Positions 52,236 through 61,696 are shown, numbered from the stretch's first letter. The stretch: 64,000 nt of DNA from Aurantibacter_A sp965215845 (GCA_965215845.1 CBDCEL010000004.1:434001-498000); one strand, 5' to 3'. The notes: generated by a model not told the origin, from the letters alone. Program-made: numbers and translations.

Positions 52236-53246
52236 CTATGGCGCACTCGCACTTAGCTTTTGGGCGAGTTCCGCTACAACCAATCTGATCCCTCTAGGAT
52301 TCCAGTGGCTGTCATCAAGATGGTAAATAATATCTGAACTTGATTCCCGATAATCATTGAACAATTCCAAGGCATTAATGCTATTTACTTTTTTCCCAAG
52401 CAATGAATCAAGCTTTACCAGATAATCGGGTTGGGTATCAAAAGGCACCTTGTCATAATAGACGGTTTCTTTATTCGGTAGTGGCAAAAAGATAAAATCA
52501 ACGCCTATCGAATCGCAATACTCTTTATAGCTCAGAATGTTGTTGGCTACTTCCCTTAGTTTATCGTAATGATATTCTTGATTCTTACCATTTAGAAAAA
52601 ACATTCGCGAATCGGGTGTTCCTTGAATACCACTACCGACCTCACCCTTAATTCGGGCCTTTAGGTATTTCTTTGAGTAAAACCGGTTCATCTTATCCTT
52701 AAAGACCGCAAATGCCGTTTCTTTTCTGGAGACCGCTCTTTCTTCGGCCGACTTTATTGGGGTCGGAACAAATCTTTCGACAAACGAAAAAACAATGGTC
52801 TTGGGTTTTTTTATTATTCCACGCTCATATAGATCAACGAAATCTGTAAATGCGGCAGGGGAAATATTGTATACTTTATTATTGTTCAATTCACCTTTGA
52901 GCAAATTCGTTATCGTCGATTCTTGTGATATGCTTGAACCAGTGATAAATGAATCGCCGATCAATATGACATCGGGGTCTTCAACAAATGTGTTGTTTCG
53001 GTAACCCAGCTCATCGGTGACCCAATTTTCTTTCTTTCGAATGGCATATGGGGTATGATGGCATAAACCTCCCACAGATATGAAATCAAAAGTCTGATTG
53101 GGATAAAAAGGCATTGCACTGCTCGACCTAAAAAGCAATGCCTCCCAAGGTCTATGCGTAAAAGTGCCAATAGGCAAAAAACCTTCACCCAATAAAATGG
53201 TGAAAGGAAGAACAAAAAACAACGATTTGAAAATAAACCTCCTCAT
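52236..53246 (-). CDS. SGNH-fold AlgJ/AlgX-like protein
   Basis: 336 aa with an N-terminal membrane anchor (about residues 5-22). The SGNH nucleophile block is VILIGDSFITGSS at about 95, and the Asp/His pair is in LDDSHWNPRG near the C-terminus. Proteins of this kind work with MBOAT acyltransferases to place or remove O-acetyl groups on polysaccharides. The MBOAT gene ends 3 bp upstream. ATG 53246 is preferred; a GTG at 53249 adds one residue. The 156-bp spacer to uxaB shows no clear signal. Confidence 0.82.
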   Translation of the reverse strand: MRRFIFKSLFFVLPFTILLGEGFLPIGTFTHRPWEALLFRSSSAMPFYPNQTFDFISVGGLCHHTPYAIRKKENWVTDELGYRNNTFVEDPDVILIGDSFITGSSISQESTITNLLKGELNNNKVYNISPAAFTDFVDLYERGIIKKPKTIVFSFVERFVPTPIKSAEERAVSRKETAFAVFKDKMNRFYSKKYLKARIKGEVGSGIQGTPDSRMFFLNGKNQEYHYDKLREVANNILSYKEYCDSIGVDFIFLPLPNKETVYYDKVPFDTQPDYLVKLDSLLGKKVNSINALELFNDYRESSSDIIYHLDDSHWNPRGIRLVVAELAQKLSASAP

Positions 53247-53249
53247 CAC

Positions 53250-54698
53250 CTAGAATTGAAAATAAATAAACTGTTGTTCCTCACCTGAAAACAATATTAC
53301 TGAAATAAAGATTACATAGTACATGATATATCTCCATGGTCGCCTCCACTCCAGGCCTAGTTTTTCAATGGCGTACTGATCTTCCCTGCCCAGCCATTCA
53401 ATCAAGATAAATGGCATTATCAGGGCGGTGGTCATCAGCGCCTTCATCATTCCCGTAAATTCAGGAATCGTAAATAGAGACGATGACGAAATCCCTGAAA
53501 TGTAACTTATTGCATGTTCGATATTTTCGGCCCTGAAAAAAATCCAAGCAAAAATAGTCAGGCCAAAGGTAATTCCCATTTGGTAAAACTCTTTCAATGT
53601 TGGGAAATTTTTACCTTGTGCCACCGTATTTAAATTTGTTCTGTTTCTGTTACTCAAAAGTAGGGGCAAAAAGTACAGAGCATTCAAAGCTCCCCAAATA
53701 ATAAAAGTCCAATTCGCGCCGTGCCAAAACCCACTGACGATAAATATGATAAAGACATTTCTAATCTTTATCAAAGTCCCGCCTCGACTTCCGCCCAACG
53801 GAATATACAAGTAATCTCGAAACCAGGTCGATAATGAGATATGCCAACGTCGCCAAAATTCTGCCACATCTCTTGAGAAGTAGGGGAAGGCGAAATTTTG
53901 CTTTAGGTCAAACCCAAAAAGTCGTGATGTTCCAATGGCTATATCTGAATAGCCCGAAAAATCACCATATATCTGGAAGGTAAAAAATATTGCCCCCAAA
54001 ACCAAAGTGCTACCGGAGTGGTCGGTAGAATTATTGAATATTTCATTGGCGATTTGGGCTGAATTATCGGCAATCACCATTTTCTTGAACAAGCCCCATA
54101 GAATCTGTCTTGATCCATCGACTGCCCTACTATAATCGAAAACTCTTTTTCTGTAGAACTGGGGAAGTAGGTTTGTAGCCCTTTCGATAGGACCGGCTAC
54201 CAATTGGGGGAAAAAGCTGACAAAGGCCGCAAAAGCAATAAAGTCTTTTGTCGGTTCGAGTTTTTTCCTATAAACGTCTATCGTATAGCTCAGGGTCTGA
54301 AATGTGTAAAAGCTAATGCCTACCGGTAAAATTATATTCAGTGAGTTGGCGTTGATTTCAGATCCGAAGAATGAAAAGGCGCTGACAAAGTTGTCAAGAA
54401 AAAAATTGTAGTATTTGAAAAATCCCAGAAAGCCAAGATTGACGAAGACGCTCGTAAATAAAAGTATTTTTCTTTTGGACCCTTCTACTGCAACCGACAG
54501 CCTTCGTCCCACTGCATAATCTACCAAGGTGCTAAACAAAATCAAGGATAAAAATCGCCAATCCCACCATCCGTAGAAAACATAACTGGCAACGACAATA
54601 AGAAAGTTTTGAATTTTTAGATTTCTATTGGCAACAAACCAGTACAATAGAAATACTATCGGTAGAAATATGGCAAAATCCAGTGAGTTGAAAAGCAT
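53250..54698 (-). CDS. MBOAT-family O-acyltransferase (AlgI/PatA-like)
   Basis: 482 aa polytopic inner-membrane acyltransferase with about 10-11 predicted spans. DVAEFWRRWHISLSTWFRDY (about residues 278-297) and the catalytic-His segment SGFWHGANWTF (about 321) are the MBOAT hallmarks. It moves acetyl groups from a cytoplasmic donor across the membrane to a partner such as the SGNH protein encoded directly downstream, giving O-acetylated surface or exported polysaccharide. The gene pair sits inside the sugar-acid catabolic block, 223 bp downstream of uxaA, without obvious metabolic link. Confidence 0.92.
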   Translation of the reverse strand: MLFNSLDFAIFLPIVFLLYWFVANRNLKIQNFLIVVASYVFYGWWDWRFLSLILFSTLVDYAVGRRLSVAVEGSKRKILLFTSVFVNLGFLGFFKYYNFFLDNFVSAFSFFGSEINANSLNIILPVGISFYTFQTLSYTIDVYRKKLEPTKDFIAFAAFVSFFPQLVAGPIERATNLLPQFYRKRVFDYSRAVDGSRQILWGLFKKMVIADNSAQIANEIFNNSTDHSGSTLVLGAIFFTFQIYGDFSGYSDIAIGTSRLFGFDLKQNFAFPYFSRDVAEFWRRWHISLSTWFRDYLYIPLGGSRGGTLIKIRNVFIIFIVSGFWHGANWTFIIWGALNALYFLPLLLSNRNRTNLNTVAQGKNFPTLKEFYQMGITFGLTIFAWIFFRAENIEHAISYISGISSSSLFTIPEFTGMMKALMTTALIMPFILIEWLGREDQYAIEKLGLEWRRPWRYIMYYVIFISVILFSGEEQQFIYFQF

Positions 54699-54921
54699 CT
54701 AGTCCTCCACGCTTTAAAGTTCGTAACTCTGATTCCATGTGGGGCTCAATGACTCAGCTATGATTTCAAGGTAGAAAGGTAATAAATTAAGTGAGGATTT
54801 CTTAGTGGGATGTCAAACTGGAATTAATTAGATATTTTAAAGGTGCAAAAAGACCAAAGGTCTTGTTCGTCACATCAATGAAGTCTTTGGATGTCGAGCA
54901 ATTGGCCAAGGCACCCTTCGT

Positions 54922-56574
54922 CTATAAAGAAATTCCCCTTTTCCAAGGAATAAAATCATCTTGGGCCAATCGAACAGCTGCGGGAACTTCTTCCCCGCTT
55001 GCCACCTTAATGATATATTCCAAGAGCTCTTCGCCTTTTGATTCGATAGTGTCTTCTCCCGTGATAACGGTACCGGTATTGAAATCGATGATGTCCGACA
55101 TCTTTTTGCTCAACGCATTATTCGAGGAAATCTTGACCACGGGTGCCACGGGATTTCCTGTTGGTGTTCCGAGCCCAGTGGTAAAACAAATCACATTACA
55201 GCCAGACCCCGCCAAGCCGGTGGTACTTTCCACATCATTGCCCGGGGTGCACAAAAGATTAAGTCCTTTTTTGGTCGCTTTTTCGGTATAGTTCAACACA
55301 TCGGTAACAGGAGAAGTGCCCCCTTTCTTTGCCGCACCTGCCGATTTGATCGCATCGGTGATAAGTCCGTCTTTTATATTTCCAGGAGATGGATTATTCG
55401 CAAAAGCCGAACCAAGGGCAACTGCACGGGCGGAATAAGTATCCATCAATTCGGCGAATTTCTTTGCTTCGGCCCGCGTCTTGCAGCGATTGATCAGTTC
55501 TTGTTCGACCCCATTGAGTTCGGGAAACTCCGATAGAATCGTGGTTGCGCCCAAAGCGACCAATAAATCGGAAGCATGCCCCAAAACGGGATTTGCCGAA
55601 ATCCCCGAAAAGCCATCAGAGGCTCCACATTCCAAGCCCAATGACAAATGGGATAAAGAAGCGGGACGTCGTTCGATCTTGTTGGCCTCGATCAGGCCCA
55701 GAAACGTCTTTTTAACCGCCTTCTCGATGAAATGTCGTTCGCTTTTGCTTTTGTGCTGCTCTAGAATATAAAGTGGTTTTGAAAAATTCGGATCTCGTTC
55801 CCGAATTCCCTTTTCCAGATTTTTTACTTCGGCATTTTGACAACCCAGGCTGAGAATCGTAGCACCGGCTACATTCGAATTTGTAATATAGCCTGCAAAT
55901 AGCTCACAGAGAGTTTCCGAATCCAAACGAAAACCGCCACAGCCGCCCTCATGGGTTAAAAATTTGATGCCATCTACATTGGGGAATGTCCTATTTTGTT
56001 TTGCTTCTTCCGAGGTTTGGATAATGTTCGCATCCATCAACTCTTCACGCGAAGCACCATTTTCGTAGCTTTTTACCAAGGCCTCGGTATCCACTACAAA
56101 ATCTGTGGCCGTATGGTAGCCCAGGGATTTCATCAGGGCCGATTTCATCACTTCGACATTTCTGTTTTCGCAGAACACCATGGGAATGACCAACCAATAA
56201 TTGGCCGTACCCACGCTTCCATCCGCTCGATGATAACCTTTGAACGTACTATTTTCCCATTTGGTGACATCAGGAGCCTGCCATATTGTTCTTTCCTCAC
56301 CGACGGAATACTCCAATGAAGCGTGCACCACATTTTCGGTAGTAATCGTTTCCCCTTGGGCAATATACCGGGTGGCTTTTCCTACCAAGGTTCCATACAT
56401 GATAACCTCTTCCCCTTCTTCACGGGGTTGCAAAGTAAATTTATGTTTGGCCCGGGTGTCGGTGGTCAATTCAAATTCACTTCCATCATGTTCGATGACC
56501 GTTCCCTTCTTTAAATCGGTCAATGCGGCAAGCACATTGTCATTCGGATGTATCTGTAAATAGGCTTTCGACAT
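54922..56574 (-). CDS. uxaA: UxaA-type altronate dehydratase (possible fuconate dehydratase)
   Basis: 550 aa, full-length two-module enzyme: N-terminal SAF domain (about 1-95) and C-terminal galactarate/altronate dehydratase domain (about 120-550). Iron-site cysteines lie in FLTHEGGCGGF, LSLGCQNAE and LGLECGASDGFSG. The recognised reaction turns D-altronate into 2-keto-3-deoxygluconate. In Campylobacter jejuni, split UxaA homologues sit in the L-fucose locus and are taken to dehydrate L-fuconate. No enolase-family fuconate dehydratase is visible here, so this enzyme may serve both acids. ATG 56574 follows the upstream stop by 2 bp; the longer frame to 56625 runs into that gene. Confidence 0.9.
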   Translation of the reverse strand: MSKAYLQIHPNDNVLAALTDLKKGTVIEHDGSEFELTTDTRAKHKFTLQPREEGEEVIMYGTLVGKATRYIAQGETITTENVVHASLEYSVGEERTIWQAPDVTKWENSTFKGYHRADGSVGTANYWLVIPMVFCENRNVEVMKSALMKSLGYHTATDFVVDTEALVKSYENGASREELMDANIIQTSEEAKQNRTFPNVDGIKFLTHEGGCGGFRLDSETLCELFAGYITNSNVAGATILSLGCQNAEVKNLEKGIRERDPNFSKPLYILEQHKSKSERHFIEKAVKKTFLGLIEANKIERRPASLSHLSLGLECGASDGFSGISANPVLGHASDLLVALGATTILSEFPELNGVEQELINRCKTRAEAKKFAELMDTYSARAVALGSAFANNPSPGNIKDGLITDAIKSAGAAKKGGTSPVTDVLNYTEKATKKGLNLLCTPGNDVESTTGLAGSGCNVICFTTGLGTPTGNPVAPVVKISSNNALSKKMSDIIDFNTGTVITGEDTIESKGEELLEYIIKVASGEEVPAAVRLAQDDFIPWKRGISL

Positions 56575-56576
56575 AA

Positions 56577-57590
56577 TCAAAAATTCACTGTTGCTTTTAT
56601 GACCCCATTGTTCGGATCCAACCAACTGTCAAAATGGGCAACCATTTCGGTGCAGTCAACATTATGGGTCACAAATGAATCCGTCGGAAAATCGCCATTG
56701 CGCAAAACGGAAATCACCTGTTCAAAATCTTCAAAAGTGGCATTTCTACTGCACAACAAGGATGTTTCCTTGGCATGGATGGCAGGGTGTGTAAAAGTCA
56801 ACTCCCCCTTCGAAAGACCCACCAAGACATAGCTTCCGCCATGTGACATGTAAGCAATGCCCGACTCAAGAGCACCCCTATGTCCAGTGGCATCAAATAC
56901 GACCCGGGCCATGTCTCCATTCGTGATTTCCGAAACTTTTTGAACGGCGCCCTCTCCCCCTAAAATCACGTGATCCGCACCGATTTTCCCATGGGCATAA
57001 TCCAGACGTTGTTGGTTCATATCGATTGCAATCACCTTTGCCCCTTGCAATTGGGCAAGTTTTAAAATACCGATTCCAATGGGTCCACAACCTACAACGA
57101 CCACGGTTTCGCCAGATTTCACTGCTGCCCTACGAACGGCGTGGGCACCTATGGCCAAGGGTTCGACAATGGCCATTTGATCATCGTTCAGTCCATCCGC
57201 GGGAAGTAAAATATCCGTAGGTACATTTATCAATTCCTGCATTCCACCATCGGTGTGAATTCCTAAAACCGCGATCGAGGTACAACAATTGGTCTTTCCA
57301 TTTCTGCAGGCTACGCATTTGGTACAACTCAAATAAGGCATGATCACGACATTGTCACCAACTTTGATTCCCTGTGGGTTTTCATCGATATCAACCACTT
57401 GGGTCGCCAGTTCATGGCCTAAAATGCGTGGATAGGTGAAAAACGCTTGATTGCCAGTATAGGCATGTAAATCCGTACCGCATATTCCAACTTTTTTGAC
57501 CTTGAGCAAAGCTTCACCCGAAGCTCTTTGGGGTTCTTCTTTTTCCTTCAGGGCAAATTTTCCCGGTTCTTCACAAACAATGTACTTCAT
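56577..57590 (-). CDS. LgoD-like zinc dehydrogenase (L-galactonate 5-dehydrogenase type)
   Basis: 337 aa medium-chain zinc dehydrogenase. VGICGTDLHAYTGNQAFF and YPRILGHE (about residues 34-62) and CTKCVACRNGKTNCC (about 91-105) closely parallel E. coli LgoD (YjjN), which oxidises L-galactonate to D-tagaturonate; VVVVGCGPIGIG is the Rossmann loop. Placement 2 bp before uxaA, with uxaB nearby, fits that route. Oxidation of L-fucose, L-idonate or L-gulonate are alternatives for this family. It is probably the upstream member of the uxaA transcript. Confidence 0.84.
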   Translation of the reverse strand: MKYIVCEEPGKFALKEKEEPQRASGEALLKVKKVGICGTDLHAYTGNQAFFTYPRILGHELATQVVDIDENPQGIKVGDNVVIMPYLSCTKCVACRNGKTNCCTSIAVLGIHTDGGMQELINVPTDILLPADGLNDDQMAIVEPLAIGAHAVRRAAVKSGETVVVVGCGPIGIGILKLAQLQGAKVIAIDMNQQRLDYAHGKIGADHVILGGEGAVQKVSEITNGDMARVVFDATGHRGALESGIAYMSHGGSYVLVGLSKGELTFTHPAIHAKETSLLCSRNATFEDFEQVISVLRNGDFPTDSFVTHNVDCTEMVAHFDSWLDPNNGVIKATVNF

Positions 57591-57713
57591 AGAATCGTTA
57601 AAATTACGACATTGATCAATATATTATCATACCAAAGAATGGAATTGAGATGACAGTTTTGAACATTGAGTGGCCACCATAGTCCGCCAGCACCAAAAAA
57701 TGAAGTTATTTTT

Positions 57714-58877
57714 CTACTTGGAAATCAAATGCTTCGGAAGGTCTTTTACATCTTCACAACAAATCTGTTCCATGACTTGCTTCAATTGGGTCTTCAGCAG
57801 TGAAATTGTATGATGCCCCCCTTTTGTTCCCAAGGCGGAAACCCCGTACATAAACGAACGCCCCATGAACGTAAATTGTGCGCCAGATGCAAGGGTTCTG
57901 GCAATATCAGGACCGGACCTCAAACCACTATCCATCATGACCGTAATTTGATCACCGTATTTCTCCGCGATGCGGGTCAATGGCTTGATGGTCGATTCAC
58001 CAGCATCCAACTGTCGACCACCATGGTTGGAGACTATAATACCATCGAGGCCGAGTCGAATTGCCCGTTCGGTATCCGCTTCCGAAGCGACACCTTTTAA
58101 AACCAACTTCCCTTTCCATAAATCTCGAATGGGTTTGATCTTTTCTTCGGGCAACCGGCCGGAAAAAGTCTCGTCCATAAACTTTCCCAATTGCTTCAAA
58201 TCAAGGTTTTTGGGCATATAGGGCTTTAGGGTCTCAAAATTGGGTTGACCGTGAATCAGTGTTTTCATCGCCCATTCGGGTTTCCCCAAAATCTGCAGTA
58301 TGTTTCCAATTGACATTTTGGGAGGCATTGCCAACCCGTTTCGAATATCACGTGGTCGGAATCCGAAAATAGGAACATCACAAATGACCACGAGAACAGG
58401 GCACTGGGCCGCTTCTGCCCTTTTGATGATATCATCCCGTAGATCGTTCTCGGAAGGATGGTACAACTGAAACCAGGCACGGCCCTCTGTCAATTCCGAG
58501 ATGCGTTCAATGCTACTTGTCGAAACGGTACTTAAGACAAAGGGAATGTTGTGTTCAAAGGCGGCCTTCGCCAAAATTTCAGGGGAATTGGGCCACATCA
58601 ATCCTTGAAGTCCAACCGGGGCAATTCCGAAAGGAGCATCATAGGTATGGCCGAAAAGTTCAGTTTGTAAATTTGAGCCTGCATGTTCCCTTAAATACTG
58701 GGGCTCCAATTCGACCTCGCGAATTTCGGAGGTGTTTTTACGCAGGTTTACATCTTCATTACATCCACCATCAAGATATTCAAAGGCAAATTTCGGAATC
58801 TTTCTTTGGGCCCTGGTCCGCAAATCCTCAACCGAAGGATACTTTGAATTGAACTGTATGTTGGTGAGTCTTCCCAT
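57714..58877 (-). CDS. lldD: FMN-dependent L-lactate dehydrogenase (alpha-hydroxy-acid oxidase family)
   Basis: 387 aa. FMN and active-site motifs of the LldD/glycolate-oxidase family are clear: FEYLDGGCNED at about residue 32, PFGIAPVGLQGL at about 77, and IIVSNHGGRQLD at about 276 with the catalytic His. It oxidises L-lactate to pyruvate, passing electrons to the respiratory chain. Lactate is one of the two end products of the fuconate/rhamnonate route whose hydrolase and SDR genes lie just upstream on the same strand, so it completes conversion of the sugar to pyruvate. Confidence 0.9.
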   Translation of the reverse strand: MGRLTNIQFNSKYPSVEDLRTRAQRKIPKFAFEYLDGGCNEDVNLRKNTSEIREVELEPQYLREHAGSNLQTELFGHTYDAPFGIAPVGLQGLMWPNSPEILAKAAFEHNIPFVLSTVSTSSIERISELTEGRAWFQLYHPSENDLRDDIIKRAEAAQCPVLVVICDVPIFGFRPRDIRNGLAMPPKMSIGNILQILGKPEWAMKTLIHGQPNFETLKPYMPKNLDLKQLGKFMDETFSGRLPEEKIKPIRDLWKGKLVLKGVASEADTERAIRLGLDGIIVSNHGGRQLDAGESTIKPLTRIAEKYGDQITVMMDSGLRSGPDIARTLASGAQFTFMGRSFMYGVSALGTKGGHHTISLLKTQLKQVMEQICCEDVKDLPKHLISK

Positions 58878-58949
58878 AAAATTTAAATCTCAAATCCAAA
58901 ACTCCAATCACGGATATAAATTATTGGATTTAGTACCGATCATCAGTTA

Positions 58950-59801
58950 TCAATATGCTTTTGCCTTTTGCATCGAGCTTCCCAATCCTTCTATGCCCAA
59001 TTCAACTTCATCTCCGGGCTTAAGGTACCGCGGTGGGTCGAAACCCATTCCCACACCTGATGGCGTACCCGTCGAAATTATATCTCCCGGAAGCAAGGTC
59101 ATAAATCTGCTAATATAACTAACCACCTCTTGTACATTGAAGATAAAATCATTGGTCGAACTGTTCTGTACCATCTCACCATTCAGCTTCAACCAGAGGT
59201 TCAAATTATTGGGGTCGGCAATTTCATCGGAAGTGGCAATATACGGGCCAATTGGCGCAAAGGTGTCGCAACCCTTGCCCTTGCACCACTGGCCTTCATG
59301 TTCAATTTGAAAGGCGCGTTCGCTATAATCGTTGTGCAATACATATCCCGCGACATGGTCAAAGGCATCGCGCTCCAAAACATAAGAAGCTTTCTTGCCA
59401 ATTACGATACCGAGTTCAACTTCCCAATCTGTTTTTTCGCTGCCCTTTGGAATAATTAAATCATCATTGGGGCCGACCATGGCCGAGGTCGATTTGAAAA
59501 ACAATACAGGTTCCTTGGGGGTGTTCATTCCGGCCTCAGCGGCATGCTTGGCATAATTAAGACCGACACAAACAATCTTTGAAGGGCGTACCATAGGCGG
59601 ACCAAGGCGTACCGCATTGGAAATCTCGGAACAACTGTCTTTGTTTGACTCCAACCACTTGCCTAATCTTCCAATTCCGTCATTTCCAAAAAAGTTCTCG
59701 TCATAGTCTTCACCAAAGGCCGAAACATCAATTCGAGAACCATCTTCCAATTGCAGACCGGGTTTTTCGGTTCCATTGTTTCCAAATCGTATTAATTTCA
59801 T
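58950..59801 (-). CDS. FAH-family hydrolase, 2,4-diketo-3-deoxy-L-fuconate hydrolase type
   Basis: 283 aa fumarylacetoacetate-hydrolase-family enzyme. KIVCVGLNYAKHAAE (about residue 72), SEKTDWEVELGIVIG with the metal-binding Glu pair (about 122-136) and LLPGDIISTGTPSGVG (about 236) are conserved. In the non-phosphorylating L-fucose and L-rhamnose pathways this family splits the 2,4-diketo-3-deoxy acid into pyruvate and L-lactate. Neighbours with SDR (upstream, 11 bp) and lactate dehydrogenase (downstream) support that. Which 6-deoxy sugar acid is used cannot be told from the sequence. Confidence 0.87.
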   Translation of the reverse strand: MKLIRFGNNGTEKPGLQLEDGSRIDVSAFGEDYDENFFGNDGIGRLGKWLESNKDSCSEISNAVRLGPPMVRPSKIVCVGLNYAKHAAEAGMNTPKEPVLFFKSTSAMVGPNDDLIIPKGSEKTDWEVELGIVIGKKASYVLERDAFDHVAGYVLHNDYSERAFQIEHEGQWCKGKGCDTFAPIGPYIATSDEIADPNNLNLWLKLNGEMVQNSSTNDFIFNVQEVVSYISRFMTLLPGDIISTGTPSGVGMGFDPPRYLKPGDEVELGIEGLGSSMQKAKAY

Positions 59802-59812
59802 TCAGAATTAAA

Positions 59813-60586
59813 TTAAGAGTTCAGTTTAATAAATCCGCCATCTATCGGGAAATCGGTACCCGTGATAAAGGAAGCTTCATCAGAGCATAGATATAGTACA
59901 AGATTCCCCACTTCCTCAGGTTTCCCCATTCTTCCAATAGGTTGCGTTTTTGACAAATTTTCGAACATTTCTTTTTCCCTTCCAGGATAGTTTTTAGCGA
60001 TAAATCCGTCGACAAAAGGTGTATGTACCCTTCCTGGGGAAATACTGTTACATCGAATGCCAAAATCCAAATAGTCCTTCGCAACCGAATAGGTCATGGT
60101 CAATACGGCACCCTTGGACATCGCATAGGCAAAACGATCACTTATACCAACAGTAGCAGCAACAGAGGCCATGTTGATGATTACCCCGCCCTGTTGCTTC
60201 ATGAAGGGAATCGCTGCATGGATGCAATTGTAAATTCCTTTGATATTGACATCATAAATTCTGTCGAGATCTTCTTCGGTGGTATTCTCAACATTGCCGA
60301 TATGCGCAATACCGGCATTATTGATCAGAATATCGATTCCCCCACTTTGCTTGATATTATCAATGGTATCGATTACTTGTTTTTGGTCGGCGACATTACA
60401 CTCGTGCACAACAGCGTCGCCACCGCCTTCCGTAATCCTGGATAAGGTTTCATTCGCTTTGTCCTCCTTAAGCTCCAAAATATGCACTTGGGCTCCATTT
60501 TCGGCCAAAGCAATCGAAATTGCCTTGCCTATGCCACTTCCACCACCGGTGACTATCGCATTTTTTCCTTGTAAATTGAACTTCAT
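59813..60586 (-). CDS. SDR, 2-keto-3-deoxy-L-fuconate dehydrogenase type
   Basis: 257 aa NAD-dependent short-chain dehydrogenase. TGGGSGIG at about residue 13, NNAG at about 89, Ser/Tyr/Lys in NMASVAAT and YAMSKGAV (about 152), and GRMGKPEEVGNLVLYL are intact. The sequence style (RVHTPFVDGFI) matches 2-keto-3-deoxy-L-fuconate/rhamnonate 4-dehydrogenases, which make the diketo substrate of the FAH hydrolase encoded 11 bp downstream. It is the first gene of the minus-strand catabolic block, divergent from the PhyH gene across a 219-bp spacer that should hold the control region; no definite operator was found there. Confidence 0.86.
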   Translation of the reverse strand: MKFNLQGKNAIVTGGGSGIGKAISIALAENGAQVHILELKEDKANETLSRITEGGGDAVVHECNVADQKQVIDTIDNIKQSGGIDILINNAGIAHIGNVENTTEEDLDRIYDVNIKGIYNCIHAAIPFMKQQGGVIINMASVAATVGISDRFAYAMSKGAVLTMTYSVAKDYLDFGIRCNSISPGRVHTPFVDGFIAKNYPGREKEMFENLSKTQPIGRMGKPEEVGNLVLYLCSDEASFITGTDFPIDGGFIKLNS

Positions 60587-60805
60587 ATCTTAGTGGGTCA
60601 AACGATATCTTGGTCTTGGAGGTCGTTTAAGTTTTAAAGTGGCGAAAAGATAATAAGAACTAGCTGAACTTTTTTCAATTGAAGAAGAAATTGTTCCTTG
60701 GAAATTAATAAAAGCTTTATCAAGCTGACTTTCACAATTTTCTTCAGGACATCGTTTGATGAATCTAAAACGTTAACTTTAATTTAAAATGAGGACATAA
60801 CAACT

Positions 60806-61696
60806 ATGGAAAGTTCAAAAGATTTGGCAGAAATACATGGATTAATTTCTGACCTGTTCCATCTACCCAAAACCGCGGAAGAATGGGATCAATATCGTTT
60901 GAGCGACGAACAGGTCGCCTATTTTCATGAGTATGGCTATCTGTCAGGGATTAAACTTTTGGACGAGGGTCAAATTGAGGTGCTTCGAAAAGAGCTGGAT
61001 GAAATTCGAGATCCCGTACATCCCGCGCATCATCTTTTCTACGAATTCCATTCAAATGAATCGAGTGATGCCGATTCCGTTTTGTTCCATTCCCTTGGCC
61101 ACTGGCGAATTACGGAGGGTTTTCATGACGTGCTCTGGAATCCGGCTTTTCTGATGGCCGCCCATCAATTGTTGGAATATAGACCCGTTCGCTTCTGGCA
61201 TGATCAATTGTTCTGTAAACCGGCAAAACACGGCGGGGTCGTTGCCTGGCATCAAGACTATTCGTACTGGACGCGCACTATTGCGATGCAACACCTCACC
61301 TGTTGGACGGGTTTGGACGATGCCACCGCCGAAAACGGGTGCCTCCATTATATTCCAAAAAGTCATAAGTGGGGCCTTTTGGATGCCCCTGAGATTGCCG
61401 GTGATATGGATGGTCTTATGCAGTACCTGAACGAAGAACAAAAGGCGCAGTTCAAACCGGTCTCAGTCGCCTTGAAAAAGGGCTATGCCACTTTCCACCA
61501 CCCCTTGATGGTTCATGGCTCTTATGAAAACAGATCTGAAAAGAGCCGTAGGGCCTTTGTTCTCAATGTATTCGCCGATGGCACCATCAGCAATACCGAT
61601 GACGAACTATTGAAAGGGGTGCCCAGAATTCCAAAAGGCAAGAAAATGGAAGGGAAATTTTTTCCATTGCTGTTCGATAACGAATGGTTGGTTTGA
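60806..61696 (+). CDS. Phytanoyl-CoA dioxygenase (PhyH)-family Fe(II)/2-oxoglutarate oxygenase
   Basis: 296 aa. Iron ligands His/Asp are in VVAWHQDYSYWT (about residues 145-156) and the distal His in FHHPLMVHGSYENRS (about 229-243), with the Arg that binds 2-oxoglutarate following. The cupin-like core is full length. Substrate unknown; family members hydroxylate small acids, amino acids and sugars, and can demethylate ethers. It faces the fuconate/lactate block divergently, so it may act on a modified sugar from the same polymer. No signal peptide, so cytoplasmic. Confidence 0.87.
   Translation: MESSKDLAEIHGLISDLFHLPKTAEEWDQYRLSDEQVAYFHEYGYLSGIKLLDEGQIEVLRKELDEIRDPVHPAHHLFYEFHSNESSDADSVLFHSLGHWRITEGFHDVLWNPAFLMAAHQLLEYRPVRFWHDQLFCKPAKHGGVVAWHQDYSYWTRTIAMQHLTCWTGLDDATAENGCLHYIPKSHKWGLLDAPEIAGDMDGLMQYLNEEQKAQFKPVSVALKKGYATFHHPLMVHGSYENRSEKSRRAFVLNVFADGTISNTDDELLKGVPRIPKGKKMEGKFFPLLFDNEWLV

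Noticed and set aside
52144..52326. 60-codon open frame on the + strand before the SGNH gene
   Set aside because: Half of it is antisense to the end of the SGNH gene, it has no recognisable domain, and the composition fits chance.
54863..55291. 142-codon + strand frame opposite uxaA
   Set aside because: It mirrors the coding constraint of uxaA and has no independent domain or start signal.
60760..60790. AAAACGTTAAC as a LacI-type operator before the PhyH gene
   Set aside because: The dyad is imperfect beyond 6 bp and no LacI-family gene is present.
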